A stretch of DNA of 64,000 bases. Source: an uncultured Eubacteriales bacterium. GTDB taxonomy: Bacteria > Bacillota > Clostridia > Oscillospirales > Acutalibacteraceae. A program made the translations under genes and the position numbers. The stretch is taken from contig CAKSQZ010000005.1 in NCBI GenBank assembly GCA_934486895.1, positions 15,351 to 79,350 on the forward strand, read 5' to 3'. The notes under the pieces were generated by a model. That model ran no database searches. It saw only the letters and a list, made by a program, of their open reading frames with translations, and was not told where the DNA came from. Below, one piece after another: positions 50,072 through 59,278 of this stretch (position 1 is the first letter of the stretch; the number at the start of each line of letters is the position of its first letter).

Positions 50072-50960
50072 ATATACAGGCAAGCCGGCGGTCGTCCCGC
50101 CCGACGATCTCGATCGGCTCCGCAGAAAAGGGCTTGAGATCCTGCTTTATTTTAAAGAGATCTGCGAGAAAAACGATCTTAAATTTTATTTTTGCGGCGG
50201 CTGCTGCATCGGTGCGATCCGCCACAAAGGGTTTATCCCGTGGGACGATGACGTCGATGTTTTCATGCCGAGAGACGATTATGAAAAGCTCAAGGACATT
50301 TGGAACGAACAAGCCGACACCGAGCGTTACAGCTATGTCAGAACAGACGAACACGATTTCACACGCCTTTTGTTTGCGATGATCTCGGATAATGACACGA
50401 CATTTATAAAAACACGGCAATGGGATCTCGACACAAACCACGGCGTCAGAATAGATATTCTGCCGCTCGACGGCTGCCCGAATTCGCGTTTTAAGCGCAA
50501 AATGCAGATAATGTGGGCGCTTGTTTATTCGATGTTTATGACGCGTGAACCGCACGAATCAAAAGGCAAGGCGCTGAAGATCATCAGCAAAATAATGCTT
50601 GCTCTTGCGATAACGGACAAAAATCGCTACCGCATTGCGAAATTTGCCGAGCGAAAAATGTCGAAATATAAGATCGAGGATTGCGACAAGATCACCGAGC
50701 TTTGTGCTTGGTATCAATATATGGTCAATGAATATCCGAAATCGGCTTTTGAGAGCCAGCTTTATGTTGACTTTGAAGGCTATAAGCTGCCGATACCCGT
50801 CGGGTATGACGATTATCTCAAAATGGCGTTCGGCGACTATATGCAGCTTCCGCCGGAGGATAAGCAGGTTGCGAAGCATGATCTTGTTTATTATAACCTT
50901 GAAGAAGGATATAAGAAGTTTAAAGGAAAATACTATTGCGTAAAGGATGGTAACAAATGA
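50064..50960 (+). CDS. LicD-family phosphotransferase, copy 2
   Basis: A 298-residue paralogue of the preceding protein with the same motifs: FYFCGGCCIGAIRHKGFIPWDDDVDVFMPRDDY (41-73 region), DILPLDGCP, and the C-terminal YDDYLKMAFGDYMQLPPEDKQV also found in copy 1. A GTG start is used, 9 nt after AAGGAAG inside the end of copy 1. The duplicated pair probably attaches CDP-activated ribitol-phosphate (or a related group) at two positions or onto two acceptors; this is inferred from context. The stop overlaps the tarI ATG by 4 bp. Confidence 0.85.
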   Translation: MTEYTGKPAVVPPDDLDRLRRKGLEILLYFKEICEKNDLKFYFCGGCCIGAIRHKGFIPWDDDVDVFMPRDDYEKLKDIWNEQADTERYSYVRTDEHDFTRLLFAMISDNDTTFIKTRQWDLDTNHGVRIDILPLDGCPNSRFKRKMQIMWALVYSMFMTREPHESKGKALKIISKIMLALAITDKNRYRIAKFAERKMSKYKIEDCDKITELCAWYQYMVNEYPKSAFESQLYVDFEGYKLPIPVGYDDYLKMAFGDYMQLPPEDKQVAKHDLVYYNLEEGYKKFKGKYYCVKDGNK

Positions 50961-51673
50961 TATTTGGTGCAATTTTGGCAGGCGGTACAGGTTCGAGAAT
51001 GAACATTCCCGATATGCCCAAGCAGTTTCTTCCGCTCGGCGACAAGCCGATAATCGTTCACACGCTTGAAAAATTTCTGACGGTGAGCCGTTTTGACAGA
51101 GTTTATATCGGCGTTCATCCAGATTGGGTGAACTATATGCAGGATCTTGCGAAGAAGTATGTGCCGTCAAGTCTTGACAGAGTTTGCATTATTCCCGGCG
51201 GAAAGGACAGAAACGGAACTATCCTCAATATCATCGGCGATATTGAAAAGAATTTCGGCGAGAATGATGATAATATTATCGTGACTCACGATTCGGTCCG
51301 TCCGTTTGTTACCCTTAGAATGATCGAGGAGAATATCGACGGAGCTGTCGAATTCGGCGCGACCGACACTGTTTGCGCCGCTGTTGACACTATCGTTTGC
51401 TCGACAGACGGAAAGACTATTGCGTCTATCCCCGACCGCTCGCAGATGTATCAGGGGCAGACTCCGCAGAGCTTTAAGATAAGCTTGCTCAAAAATCTTT
51501 ACAATTCCCTTTCCGATGATGAAAAAGCTATTATGACCGACGCTTGCAAGATCTGCGTTGTCAGAGATCATCCGGTTCATCTTGTTGAAGGTTCGGTCAC
51601 CAATCTGAAGATAACGACTACCGGCGACTATAAGATCGCTCAGGCTATGGTTGGGGGAATAAAAATTGATTAA
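50957..51673 (+). CDS. tarI: Ribitol-5-phosphate cytidylyltransferase TarI
   Basis: Makes CDP-ribitol from CTP and D-ribitol-5-phosphate. The 238-residue protein belongs to the IspD/TarI family: CTP-binding ILAGGTGSRMNIPDMPKQF (6-24), VTHDSVRPFVT (about 112), and the C-terminal EGSVTNLKITTTGDYKIA. The adjacent TarJ reductase gene (8-bp overlap) decides for TarI over IspD, as the two proteins work together. Between the LicD pair and tarJ, it is the donor-synthesis step for the locus. Confidence 0.88.
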   Translation: MIFGAILAGGTGSRMNIPDMPKQFLPLGDKPIIVHTLEKFLTVSRFDRVYIGVHPDWVNYMQDLAKKYVPSSLDRVCIIPGGKDRNGTILNIIGDIEKNFGENDDNIIVTHDSVRPFVTLRMIEENIDGAVEFGATDTVCAAVDTIVCSTDGKTIASIPDRSQMYQGQTPQSFKISLLKNLYNSLSDDEKAIMTDACKICVVRDHPVHLVEGSVTNLKITTTGDYKIAQAMVGGIKID

Positions 51674-52679
51674 CTATGTTTATCAGCTGATCAGCCCGAA
51701 GGTCTTTTCGGTCAAATACACCGATATTTCCTATTCGGACAAGGTTGTTGTCCGTCCGGAGTATCTTGCGGTGTGCCATGCGGATCAGCGTTATTTTCTC
51801 GGTCAGAGAGACATTAAGGTTTTAAACAAAAAGCTGCCTATGGCGCTTATTCATGAATGCTGCGGCAGAGTTGTTTACGATCCGTCGGGCAAGTTGAGCG
51901 TCGGTCAGCGCGTTGTTATGATACCGAACACGCCTGTTCGCAAGAACGATGTTATTTATGAAAACTATGATAAGGGTTCATATTTTCTCTCAAGCGGACA
52001 TGACGGCTTTATGCGCGAGTTTATTGAGCTTGATGAAAGCAGAGTCGTGCCTTATGACAATATCGATCCGCGTGTTGCCGCTATCACCGAGTTCGTATCG
52101 GTCGGCGTGCACGCGTCTACAAGATTTGATCTTGCGGCGCACAAAAACCGCGGCAGGATCGGTATATGGGGAGACGGAAGTCTTTCCTACACGGTCGCAA
52201 ATATTTTAAAGGCGCGTTTTCCCGAAAGCCGCATTTGCATTATCGGCATGGACAGCCGCAAGCTTTCGCAGTTTTCATTCGCCGATGAGACATATCTCTC
52301 AAGCGAGATCCCCGAAGATTTCGAGATCGATCATGCTTTTGAGTGCTGCGGCGGCGAAGGCAGTTACTACGCTATCGACGATGTTATTAAATATATAAAT
52401 CCGCAGGGCACTCTGATGCTCATGGGCGTTTCCGAAAACAAGGTCGCTATAAACACCCGCATGGTGCTTGAAAAAGGTATGACGCTGGTTGGATGTTCGC
52501 GTTCGGGCAGAGCTGATTTTGAAAAGGCTGTCGAGCTGATGGAGGATCCCGATTTTCAGCGCAGAATGAAGGTTATTATCTTCGAGGACAAGCCTGTCAG
52601 AAGTATCGGCGATATTTGCAGAGTTTTCGCAAATGACCTTACTACGCCGTTTAAAACGGTATTTAAATGGGAGATGTAG
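51666..52679 (+). CDS. tarJ: Ribulose-5-phosphate reductase TarJ
   Basis: Reduces D-ribulose-5-phosphate to D-ribitol-5-phosphate with NADPH. The 337-residue zinc-alcohol-dehydrogenase-like protein starts with a TTG codon (MINYVYQLISPKVFSVKY), which matches the N-terminus of known TarJ proteins and follows GGGGG; no in-frame ATG is near. Zinc/catalytic residues lie in VCHADQRYFLG and HECCGRVV, and the Rossmann part is IGIWGDGSLSYTVANIL. The gene overlaps tarI by 8 bp and abuts the glycosyltransferase ATG (TAG-ATG). Confidence 0.88.
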   Translation: MINYVYQLISPKVFSVKYTDISYSDKVVVRPEYLAVCHADQRYFLGQRDIKVLNKKLPMALIHECCGRVVYDPSGKLSVGQRVVMIPNTPVRKNDVIYENYDKGSYFLSSGHDGFMREFIELDESRVVPYDNIDPRVAAITEFVSVGVHASTRFDLAAHKNRGRIGIWGDGSLSYTVANILKARFPESRICIIGMDSRKLSQFSFADETYLSSEIPEDFEIDHAFECCGGEGSYYAIDDVIKYINPQGTLMLMGVSENKVAINTRMVLEKGMTLVGCSRSGRADFEKAVELMEDPDFQRRMKVIIFEDKPVRSIGDICRVFANDLTTPFKTVFKWEM

Positions 52680-53771
52680 ATGAAAGTCTTATTCGGATAC
52701 CTCACTGCAGAATTTAGGGGCGGTACAAAGTTTCAGCTTGATTTTGCCGAGAATTTCAAAAACATACAGGTTGGGTTTATAACTTCAAATCTACATGTGA
52801 GCTACGAGAATCGAGTTGAAAGAGTCGGAGAAATTTATGTTATTCCCCCGACAAAAAAATATAAAAACAGACTGAATGTACTCAAAGAGCTTGCGCATGA
52901 ATACGATATTCTTTATCTTAATAAAGCAACGCTTAATCCGATCGAGCAAAGAATTGTAAAAAAAGCCGGATTTAAAAAGGTGGTTTATCATTCTCACTCC
53001 ACGGCGAAGGATGTTAAAAATCCGCTGAAAAAAGCGGTTTACTATATGCTTCACTACATGGCGAGGGCTGATATAGATAAGATAGCGGACAAAATGTATG
53101 CCTGCTCGAATGAAGCGGGGCTTTGGCTTTTCGGCGAGAAAAACAAGGATAAATTCACGATTGTGAACAACGGAATAGATGCGGATAAATTCCGCTTTGA
53201 TCCCGAACTGCGCTCGAAAAAGCGCGAAGAAACGGGGCTTTCCGATTTTACGATACTGCACGCAGGCGCGTTCTCGCCTGTTAAAAATCAGAGCTATCTT
53301 ATTGAGGCATTTTCTGCTCTTTGCAAAACAAAGCCTGATTCGACTTTGCTTCTTGCCGGAAACGGTGAGCTCATGGATCACGCAAAGGAAACTGCCGAAA
53401 AGCTCGGAGTTTCGGATAAGGTACGGTTTTTGGGTCAGCGCAGCGATATGAATGAGCTTATGCAGGCAGCGGATATGTTTGTTCTGCCGTCGCTTAAAGA
53501 GGGTTTGCCGTTTTCAGCGGTTGAAGCTCAGGCGGCAGGGCTCAAATGCATTATCACCGACACGGCTTCCGCTCAGACAAAGATCACCGATCTGCTCCGA
53601 TTTTTCGATGTTTCGCAGCCGCCTTCGGCTCTTGCCGAGACGATTGCAAAAGAAGCGGATTATGAACGCCGCGACACTTATGACGATATAACAAACGGCG
53701 GCTTTAACCTTAAAGCCTGCGCCAAAAAGCTCGAAAACGAGCTTTTTGCTCTTTGCTGTGAAAGCAGCTAA
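52680..53771 (+). CDS. GT4-type glycosyltransferase
   Basis: A 363-residue retaining GT-B glycosyltransferase. The C-terminal donor domain shows ILHAGAFSPVKNQSYLIEAFSAL, LLAGNGELMDHAKETAEKLGVSDKVRFLGQRSDM and the E-x7-E motif EGLPFSAVE typical of GT4. The N-terminal half (LYLNKATLNPIEQRIVKKAGFKKVVYHSHS) is the acceptor domain. Sugar and acceptor unknown; by position it builds the repeat unit of the surface polymer in which LicD proteins act. It starts directly after the tarJ stop, so translation is coupled. Confidence 0.87.
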   Translation: MKVLFGYLTAEFRGGTKFQLDFAENFKNIQVGFITSNLHVSYENRVERVGEIYVIPPTKKYKNRLNVLKELAHEYDILYLNKATLNPIEQRIVKKAGFKKVVYHSHSTAKDVKNPLKKAVYYMLHYMARADIDKIADKMYACSNEAGLWLFGEKNKDKFTIVNNGIDADKFRFDPELRSKKREETGLSDFTILHAGAFSPVKNQSYLIEAFSALCKTKPDSTLLLAGNGELMDHAKETAEKLGVSDKVRFLGQRSDMNELMQAADMFVLPSLKEGLPFSAVEAQAAGLKCIITDTASAQTKITDLLRFFDVSQPPSALAETIAKEADYERRDTYDDITNGGFNLKACAKKLENELFALCCESS

Positions 53772-53862
53772 TAACATACGTGTTTTTCGGCAGCTTAAAC
53801 TTGCATCATATATGCATCTTAATAAACATTAGCAAAAAGCGAATAAAAGAGGTTTACGATAA

Positions 53863-55374
53863 ATGAAGTTATACAATAAAATGTCTGAATTAGTTAAATC
53901 AAAATCAGATCTGATAAATAAATGTGTGTTCTGGTACGCTTTAATTGTCATGGTGTACCAAGCTATTTATTTAGTCATGCCAATTCGTTGGTGTATTTAC
54001 CGATTCCACTTAAATCCGTTTTCCTACGCTCTGGCAATGATAGGCTTGCTGTTTGCAATCGTCGATTTTCTTTTCACCGGCTATTGGAAAAAGAATAAAG
54101 CTTCATACCTTTTGCTCGGAATTATCGCGATATTGACTGTTTCTGCTGTTATAAACTATCAATACAACTTTGTGCAAAGCGTTAAATCTGTTATTTGGCA
54201 AACCGTTCAGATGCTTGTATTGTTTCCGCTTTGCACTCGATTCAGCAAAGATAAAGCGATAATTTTGTTTCGCCGATTTTTTACTGCCGTGTGTTGCGTT
54301 TATATTCCCGGAATAATTATTTCTCTTTATCAGTTTTTAGAAGGAAAAAGATATGCCATTATAGTTGACAAGGTCTCTACTCGCCAAGGTTACTCAGAAG
54401 GCCGACTTTTCGGCGTTTTTTCCAGTCCGCATTTCAGTTCGGTTTGTATGCTGATTTTAGGTGTTTTGGCAATCTATTTTTTCACCAAAACTACCAAAAA
54501 GTCGTTGCGTGCAATGTATGTTATTTTTGCTGTGCTGTTCTTCACTTATGTGACCGCCGCAGGAGCGAGAAGCGTTCAAGTGGGACTTGCCTGCGCGCTG
54601 GCTGTGTCTGCTTTTTTGTTTGTTCGCAACCGTATGCAGAATAAAAAAATTAAAGCAAAACGACTTATTTCCGCCGTTATTGCCGTCGCAATGATTGGGG
54701 TTTGTTTTCTTTCGTTTTCAATATGTAAAACAGTTTTAAACTGGGAGAAAGTCGGTTATATGTCTATCACACGGGAAATCGAATATGACGAAAACGGAAA
54801 TCCTATTTTTCCCGATGACGAAGACGAAGATGATCCGAATGAGTTGGAAAAAGAGGGACTGCAGCGAGATGATGTCAACCTTTCCAATATTTCCAACAAT
54901 CGTTTCACTATTTGGACAAACTACTTGGAGACACTTGTAAAAAGTCCGGTAAGCATCGCTGTCGGTATGTCTCCGTCAGGATACATGGAAAAGATTATCG
55001 AGAACAGTCCCGATCTGTATATTGTGCAGTATATTGAATCGCATTATCCGGATATGTTTGCTAAGGACCGTATTTATGACACCCACAATGCTTATTTAGG
55101 AGCGCTGGTTATGAGCGGTGTTGTAGGACTTATTTTACTTTTTACTTTTCTTATTCTCGGTTTTATCCGAATAGTAAAGCACATACATGCAAACCGAACC
55201 GTCAGTGCAGAATTCATATTGGGGTTTGCTCTGCTTGTATTCATTTTAGCCGCTTCATTTTTTGATTCCGACTTATTCTACCGTTGCACATCAACATCGG
55301 TCAATTTCTGGGTTCTGGCAGGATTCACCCTTACCCTGGCAGGCGATGTGCCGAAAAAAGAAAAAAGTCGTTGA
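53863..55374 (+). CDS. O-antigen ligase/Wzy-type polysaccharide polymerase
   Basis: A 503-residue membrane protein with about 11-12 hydrophobic helices and one large extracytoplasmic loop (about 300-405, including DENGNPIFPDDEDEDDPNELEKE), the topology of Wzy/WaaL-type polymerases and ligases. The family-type loop motif NNRFTIWTNYLETLVKSPVSIAVG..THNAYLGALVMSGVVG (about 345-420, with the conserved His) supports the Wzy_C assignment. It likely polymerises repeat units delivered by the flippase encoded next. Codon use is more AT-rich than in the neighbours, which suggests separate acquisition. AGAGG precedes the ATG. Confidence 0.83.
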   Translation: MKLYNKMSELVKSKSDLINKCVFWYALIVMVYQAIYLVMPIRWCIYRFHLNPFSYALAMIGLLFAIVDFLFTGYWKKNKASYLLLGIIAILTVSAVINYQYNFVQSVKSVIWQTVQMLVLFPLCTRFSKDKAIILFRRFFTAVCCVYIPGIIISLYQFLEGKRYAIIVDKVSTRQGYSEGRLFGVFSSPHFSSVCMLILGVLAIYFFTKTTKKSLRAMYVIFAVLFFTYVTAAGARSVQVGLACALAVSAFLFVRNRMQNKKIKAKRLISAVIAVAMIGVCFLSFSICKTVLNWEKVGYMSITREIEYDENGNPIFPDDEDEDDPNELEKEGLQRDDVNLSNISNNRFTIWTNYLETLVKSPVSIAVGMSPSGYMEKIIENSPDLYIVQYIESHYPDMFAKDRIYDTHNAYLGALVMSGVVGLILLFTFLILGFIRIVKHIHANRTVSAEFILGFALLVFILAASFFDSDLFYRCTSTSVNFWVLAGFTLTLAGDVPKKEKSR

Positions 55375-55450
55375 TGCTTTGTTAAATTGCCTGATTTGTC
55401 CCATTCATTTCAATTAAAATATAAAATTAATAATTTCATAAGGAGTTATT

Positions 55451-57031
55451 ATGTCGGAAAAGACTCAGGGAAGAACCGCTAAATCGTTGATGAACTCTAT
55501 GTCAAGCTGTTTGTCGTATCTGATACTCATGGTGAGCACCTTTGTGACGCGGGCTGTGTTTAAAAGATATCTCGGACTTGACTATTCCGGCGTTGAAACG
55601 GTCTTTCTGAATATCATAACAATGCTCGCTATCGTTGAGCTCGGTATCGGTTCGGGCGTTGTCTACAAGCTTTACAAACCGATCGCGGATAAGGATTACC
55701 GAAAGATCGCGATACTGATAAACTTCTACAAAAAAGCATATCGCATAATTGCGTCTATCCTTGCGGCGCTCGGCATCGGAATGGCATTTTTTGCGCCGAG
55801 CTTCATTAAATCCGACGAGGGATTTGAATACTGGTGGCTTGTTGTTATCTTTATTCTTTATGTCTGCGACACGCTCGCTTCATATCTCTATGCGAACCGC
55901 AGAGCTATGTTTACCGCAGATCAGCGCAACTATGTTTCTGTCAATGTGCATACAGCTTGTCAGATAGTCGTTGGCATTGCCCAGATCGCGGTGCTGATAC
56001 TTTGCACAGAAGCTGTCGGAAAAGCTGTCGCTTTGCTGATTTATCTTATTATAAGAATAGCGGGCAGGCTTGCGGAGAATATTATTATTGCTGTTCAATA
56101 CAACCGCCGCTACGGCAAAGAGATCGATCTGAAGATCAAAGAATCGCTGCCTGATCACGAGCAGCGTGATCTGATGAAGAATATCAAGGCTCTGCTTATG
56201 CACAAGATCGCAGGTCAGAGTCTTACATCGACTGCAAGCGTTATTGTATCTGCATTCGTCAACACGACTATTGCAGGTATTTACGGCAACTACACGCTTA
56301 TCACGACTGCACTTAAAACGCTTTCGGACTATTTCTTCAACGGCATTGCCGCATCGTTCGGAAACCTTTTAAGCACTTCAACGAAAGAATCGGTTATAAA
56401 AAACTACAATAAGATATACCTTTTGAACTTCTTTTTATCCTCGTTTTTTGCGATCTCGTTTTTCAATGTGGCTCAGCCGTTTGTTTCGATCTGGATCGGC
56501 AAAAATGACCTTTTGGATGTTTCGACAGTGCTTCTGATAAGCGTTTATCTTTATATGATGACCATGCGCCACTCGGTGTTTATGGCGCGTTCGAGTGCTG
56601 GACAGTATCAACAGGACAGATGGTTTGCTCTGCTTGAGGCGGTCATCAACCTCGGAGCGGCGCTGATACTCGTTCATCCGCTCGGCATAAACGGTGTTAT
56701 CATAGCGAACATCGTATCGCTTGTTGCGATCCCGTTCTGGACACAGCCAAGGATCGTTTATCATGATGTTCTGGGCATTAAAGTCCGCAATTACTATAAG
56801 AAATACGGCGTTTTCTTTGCTGTTTCGGCGGTATATACCGCGGTCATTTACGGACTGAGATTGCTGCTTCAGACAGGCAATGCATTTATCGATCTGCTGA
56901 TCTCGATGGCATTGTGCGTTGTTATTATAAACGGTGCGAACATTCTTATCTTCCGCCGCACAGATGAATATTCGCAGCTTCGCGAAATGGCACTCGATAT
57001 GCTTCGCAAGTTGAGAAAGAAAAAGGCATAA
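55451..57031 (+). CDS. Polysaccharide flippase, MATE/Wzx-like (MOP superfamily)
   Basis: A 526-residue membrane protein with about 12-14 helices. The N-terminus GRTAKSLMNSMSSCLSYLILMVSTFVTRAVFKRYLGLDYSGVETVF is typical of Wzx-like exporters of lipid-linked repeat units; a cytosolic loop (RRYGKEIDLKIKESLPDHEQRDLMKNIKALLMHKIAGQ) precedes the second half. Last gene of the locus and partner of the polymerase. AAGGAG lies before the ATG. After it the tRNA unit starts with its own promoter. Confidence 0.86.
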   Translation: MSEKTQGRTAKSLMNSMSSCLSYLILMVSTFVTRAVFKRYLGLDYSGVETVFLNIITMLAIVELGIGSGVVYKLYKPIADKDYRKIAILINFYKKAYRIIASILAALGIGMAFFAPSFIKSDEGFEYWWLVVIFILYVCDTLASYLYANRRAMFTADQRNYVSVNVHTACQIVVGIAQIAVLILCTEAVGKAVALLIYLIIRIAGRLAENIIIAVQYNRRYGKEIDLKIKESLPDHEQRDLMKNIKALLMHKIAGQSLTSTASVIVSAFVNTTIAGIYGNYTLITTALKTLSDYFFNGIAASFGNLLSTSTKESVIKNYNKIYLLNFFLSSFFAISFFNVAQPFVSIWIGKNDLLDVSTVLLISVYLYMMTMRHSVFMARSSAGQYQQDRWFALLEAVINLGAALILVHPLGINGVIIANIVSLVAIPFWTQPRIVYHDVLGIKVRNYYKKYGVFFAVSAVYTAVIYGLRLLLQTGNAFIDLLISMALCVVIINGANILIFRRTDEYSQLREMALDMLRKLRKKKA

Positions 57032-57078
57032 TTTTTTCAAAAATTATAATTATTCGCGTCGTTTTTCAAAAAAAACTA

Positions 57079-57107
57079 TTGACAAGACGGCGCGGATATA
57101 GTATAAT
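57079..57107 (+). promoter_or_regulatory. Promoter of the tRNA-Met/tRNA-Glu unit
   Basis: Perfect TTGACA-N17-TATAAT, 27 bp before the first tRNA. Confidence 0.92.
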
Positions 57108-57134
57108 AATCAAGCTTGATAATTTAAGCCGTAT

Positions 57135-57211
57135 GGCGGCATAGCTCAGTTGGCTAGAGCATTCGGTTCATACCCGAAGTGTCGTAGGTTCAAATCCTAT
57201 TGCCGCTACCA
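57135..57211 (+). tRNA. tRNA-Met (anticodon CAT)
   Basis: A 77-nt cloverleaf with encoded CCA. Acceptor GGCGGCA pairs TGCCGCT (one G-U); D arm GCTC..GAGC; anticodon stem TTCGG/CCGAA around TTCATAC (CAT); T arm GTAGG-TTCAAAT-CCTAT. The G1-U72 pair in the acceptor and other features fit an elongator-type tRNA-Met; an Ile2 (k2C) identity for CAT is possible. Confidence 0.93.
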
Positions 57212-57252
57212 TGTTTATCAGTCGGTTTATCCGGCTGATAAACAATACCGGC

Positions 57253-57327
57253 GGCCCGGTGGTCAAGCGGTTAAGACACCGCCCTTTCACGGCGGTAACA
57301 CGGGTTCGATTCCCGTCCGGGTCACCA
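57253..57327 (+). tRNA. tRNA-Glu (anticodon TTC)
   Basis: A 75-nt cloverleaf with encoded CCA. Acceptor GGCCCGG pairs CCGGGTC; anticodon stem CCGCC/GGCGG around CTTTCAC (TTC); T arm CGGG-TTCGATT-CCCG. Shares the upstream promoter and the downstream terminator with tRNA-Met. Confidence 0.95.
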
Positions 57328-57332
57328 TCCAG

Positions 57333-57366
57333 AGAAATCGCACAGTTGTGCGATTTCTTTTGTTTT
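57333..57366 (+). terminator. Terminator of the tRNA unit
   Basis: Eleven-base-pair stem AGAAATCGCAC / GTGCGATTTCT, 4-nt loop, then TTTGTTTTT. A second partial copy (GCGCAGTTATGCGATTT) follows within 30 bp. Confidence 0.88.
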
Positions 57367-57407
57367 TGGCGCAGTTATGCGATTTATAACTATTTTCTGC
57401 ACATCAA

Positions 57408-57434
57408 AAAAGTCCCTGAAATTCAGGGACTTTT
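57408..57434 (-). terminator. Terminator of the transglutaminase-like lipoprotein gene
   Basis: Twelve-base-pair stem AAAAGTCCCTGA / TCAGGGACTTTT with a 3-nt loop and U-run on the minus strand. Confidence 0.88.
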
Positions 57435-57435
57435 C

Positions 57436-58734
57436 TTAATGAAGTTTTATCGCAAAACCGTGACCGTCCGCCACACCGTAGAAAGTGAAACTTCTGTCGG
57501 ACACCGAACGAACTGCCTCAAACAAAGTTTCCTTAAGCTTTTCGTACTGCGGTGTGCCGCTTTGCGGATACGCCGGAACAGCCGCCGCTGTTCCGAATTC
57601 ATAAACTCCGGATGCGCCGTTGTGCTTCTTTATGGCGGCGGCAACCGACGATTTGAGTTTCTGCTCCGAATCGATGAAGTTGCCCGACTTTTTATAAAAG
57701 CTGTCGCTGTCCGCCGTGCATACGGGAAGCGGAATATTATACTCCATTGTATACGGCACACTGACATTATCACTCGGCTTTATGGTTTTATCCGCTGTGT
57801 GATCGGATAAAAACTCCGCATCGGTTCGGTTGAAATAAAAGTGATTCAATGTATCGTCGGAATCGCCGAGTGTGACATCCGTGCTATACCATTTGCCGTT
57901 TATGCAGACTTTATTCCACATATGCCCTTCACTGCCGACTCTGCCGCTGACGAGAAGCGATTTTATTCCTCGGCGGCTCAGAAGATACTGATACGCTCTT
58001 GCATAACCCTCACAGGTCGCGCTGCCGTCAACAAGTGCGCCGTAGATATTAAACGACGAAGCTTTAAGCTCTTTATCATAGCTTACTTTGCGGCAAAGTG
58101 CCTCATAGATATTCAGTGCGACAATATATTCATCGCTGCTCTGCGGAATTTCCGACATAAACTGATGCGCCGCATTTTCGATCTTACTGCTCATACCGCT
58201 CGCCTGCTCTGCGGTGTATTCATAATGCATCCTCAGATTATAACCGCCGCTGTAACGGATAAGTTCATATTTAAGCGGAAACCAGAAAAGCGACGGATTA
58301 TATTTATTGACAGCATTATAAGCATAAAGCACATCGAACGAGCTGACATTGCCGAGGTCGATCAGCGATTGATGAGCCTTAACGGCATTCAGGATAACGT
58401 GATATATTTTGAGCTGTTCCGACGACAGGACATTATTAACCGTATACTGAGCATACGGAAGCGAGCTTCCTGTGCCGGCTTCGGAAAAGCGTATCGTGCG
58501 CTTTGTTTCCTGCTCGGTCTTTCCGTTTTGCGAGCTTCCCTGCTTTGTGCTCTGCTCGGTTTTGTAGAAAGAATTGTCAACCGACGTGTCATCCTGCCGG
58601 GTATCGTTTGTGATATCGGTGGAGACAAGTGTTATATCGGTTTTGCTTTCGTTTTTATCATTTTTTTTGCCGCATGAGCACAATGCGAGCATTATCATAA
58701 CGGCGGCCAGCGCCAAAGCCGTTATTCTTTTCAT
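57436..58734 (-). CDS. Transglutaminase-like domain lipoprotein
   Basis: A ~432-residue surface lipoprotein (lipobox LALCSC, Cys21). A polar Ser/Thr/Gln-rich stretch (about 25-85) leads to a helical domain and a transglutaminase-like Cys protease fold (about 200-310): Cys241 in SATCEGYARAYQYLL, His271 in SEGHMWNKV, Asp286 in YSTDVTLGD, the usual C-H-D triad. Such proteins may cross-link or cleave surface peptides. The C-terminal ~110 residues are unassigned. ATG chosen as start; GTG codons two and four codons upstream are alternatives because the ribosome site AAAGGCGG lies rather far from the ATG. It lies 38 bp after trmL. Confidence 0.83.
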   Translation of the reverse strand: MKRITALALAAVMIMLALCSCGKKNDKNESKTDITLVSTDITNDTRQDDTSVDNSFYKTEQSTKQGSSQNGKTEQETKRTIRFSEAGTGSSLPYAQYTVNNVLSSEQLKIYHVILNAVKAHQSLIDLGNVSSFDVLYAYNAVNKYNPSLFWFPLKYELIRYSGGYNLRMHYEYTAEQASGMSSKIENAAHQFMSEIPQSSDEYIVALNIYEALCRKVSYDKELKASSFNIYGALVDGSATCEGYARAYQYLLSRRGIKSLLVSGRVGSEGHMWNKVCINGKWYSTDVTLGDSDDTLNHFYFNRTDAEFLSDHTADKTIKPSDNVSVPYTMEYNIPLPVCTADSDSFYKKSGNFIDSEQKLKSSVAAAIKKHNGASGVYEFGTAAAVPAYPQSGTPQYEKLKETLFEAVRSVSDRSFTFYGVADGHGFAIKLH

Positions 58735-58771
58735 TTGCACAGGCACCGCCTTTCATAAATCCTTGTGCTTT

Positions 58772-59278
58772 TTAGTCTGCGTCCTCCCAGTTATACTCTG
58801 TGAGTCTGCCGAAGTTCTGAAGTTCCGGATATTCCCACTGTCTGAGCACTTCATAAACTCCGACAGCAGCCGCGTTTGAAAGATTTAAGCTGCGGATCTG
58901 CCCTCTCATCGGCAGACGCACACAGCGGGATTTATTTTTAAACAAAAGCTCCTCGGGCAGTCCTTTTGTTTCTCTGCCGAAGAACAGATAGCTTTTATCG
59001 GGATATTCGACTTCGCTGAACGTTTTTTCGGCTTTTGTTGTGAAATAAAAGTATTCGCCGCTGTTTTTTGCAAAAAAGTCGTCAAGCGAGTCATAATAAG
59101 TGAGATCGAGATAATGCCAATAATCAAGTCCCGCGCGTTTTAGCTTTTTATCGTCTATCGCAAAGCCCATCGGCAAAATTATATGCAGCCGCGTGCCTGT
59201 TGCAGCACAAGTCCGCGCGATATTGCCCGCATTCTGCGGAATTTCCGGGTTGACCAAAACAATATTAAGTTCGCTCAT
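58772..59278 (-). CDS. trmL: tRNA (cytidine/uridine-34 2'-O)-methyltransferase TrmL
   Basis: Methylates the ribose of the wobble base in tRNA-Leu. The 168-residue SPOUT enzyme has NIVLVNPEIPQNAGNIARTCAATGTRLHII at the N-terminus and the SAM-binding knot motifs LFGRETKGLPEEL and VRLPMRGQIRSLNLSNAAAVGVYEVLRQW. Length matches stand-alone TrmL. A TATAAT-like box lies about 25 bp upstream on the minus strand. Confidence 0.95.
   Translation of the reverse strand: MSELNIVLVNPEIPQNAGNIARTCAATGTRLHIILPMGFAIDDKKLKRAGLDYWHYLDLTYYDSLDDFFAKNSGEYFYFTTKAEKTFSEVEYPDKSYLFFGRETKGLPEELLFKNKSRCVRLPMRGQIRSLNLSNAAAVGVYEVLRQWEYPELQNFGRLTEYNWEDAD

Noticed and set aside
50957..51673. ispD of the isoprenoid pathway
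   Set aside because: The overlap with tarJ and licD genes favours TarI; isoprenoid genes are absent from the neighbourhood.
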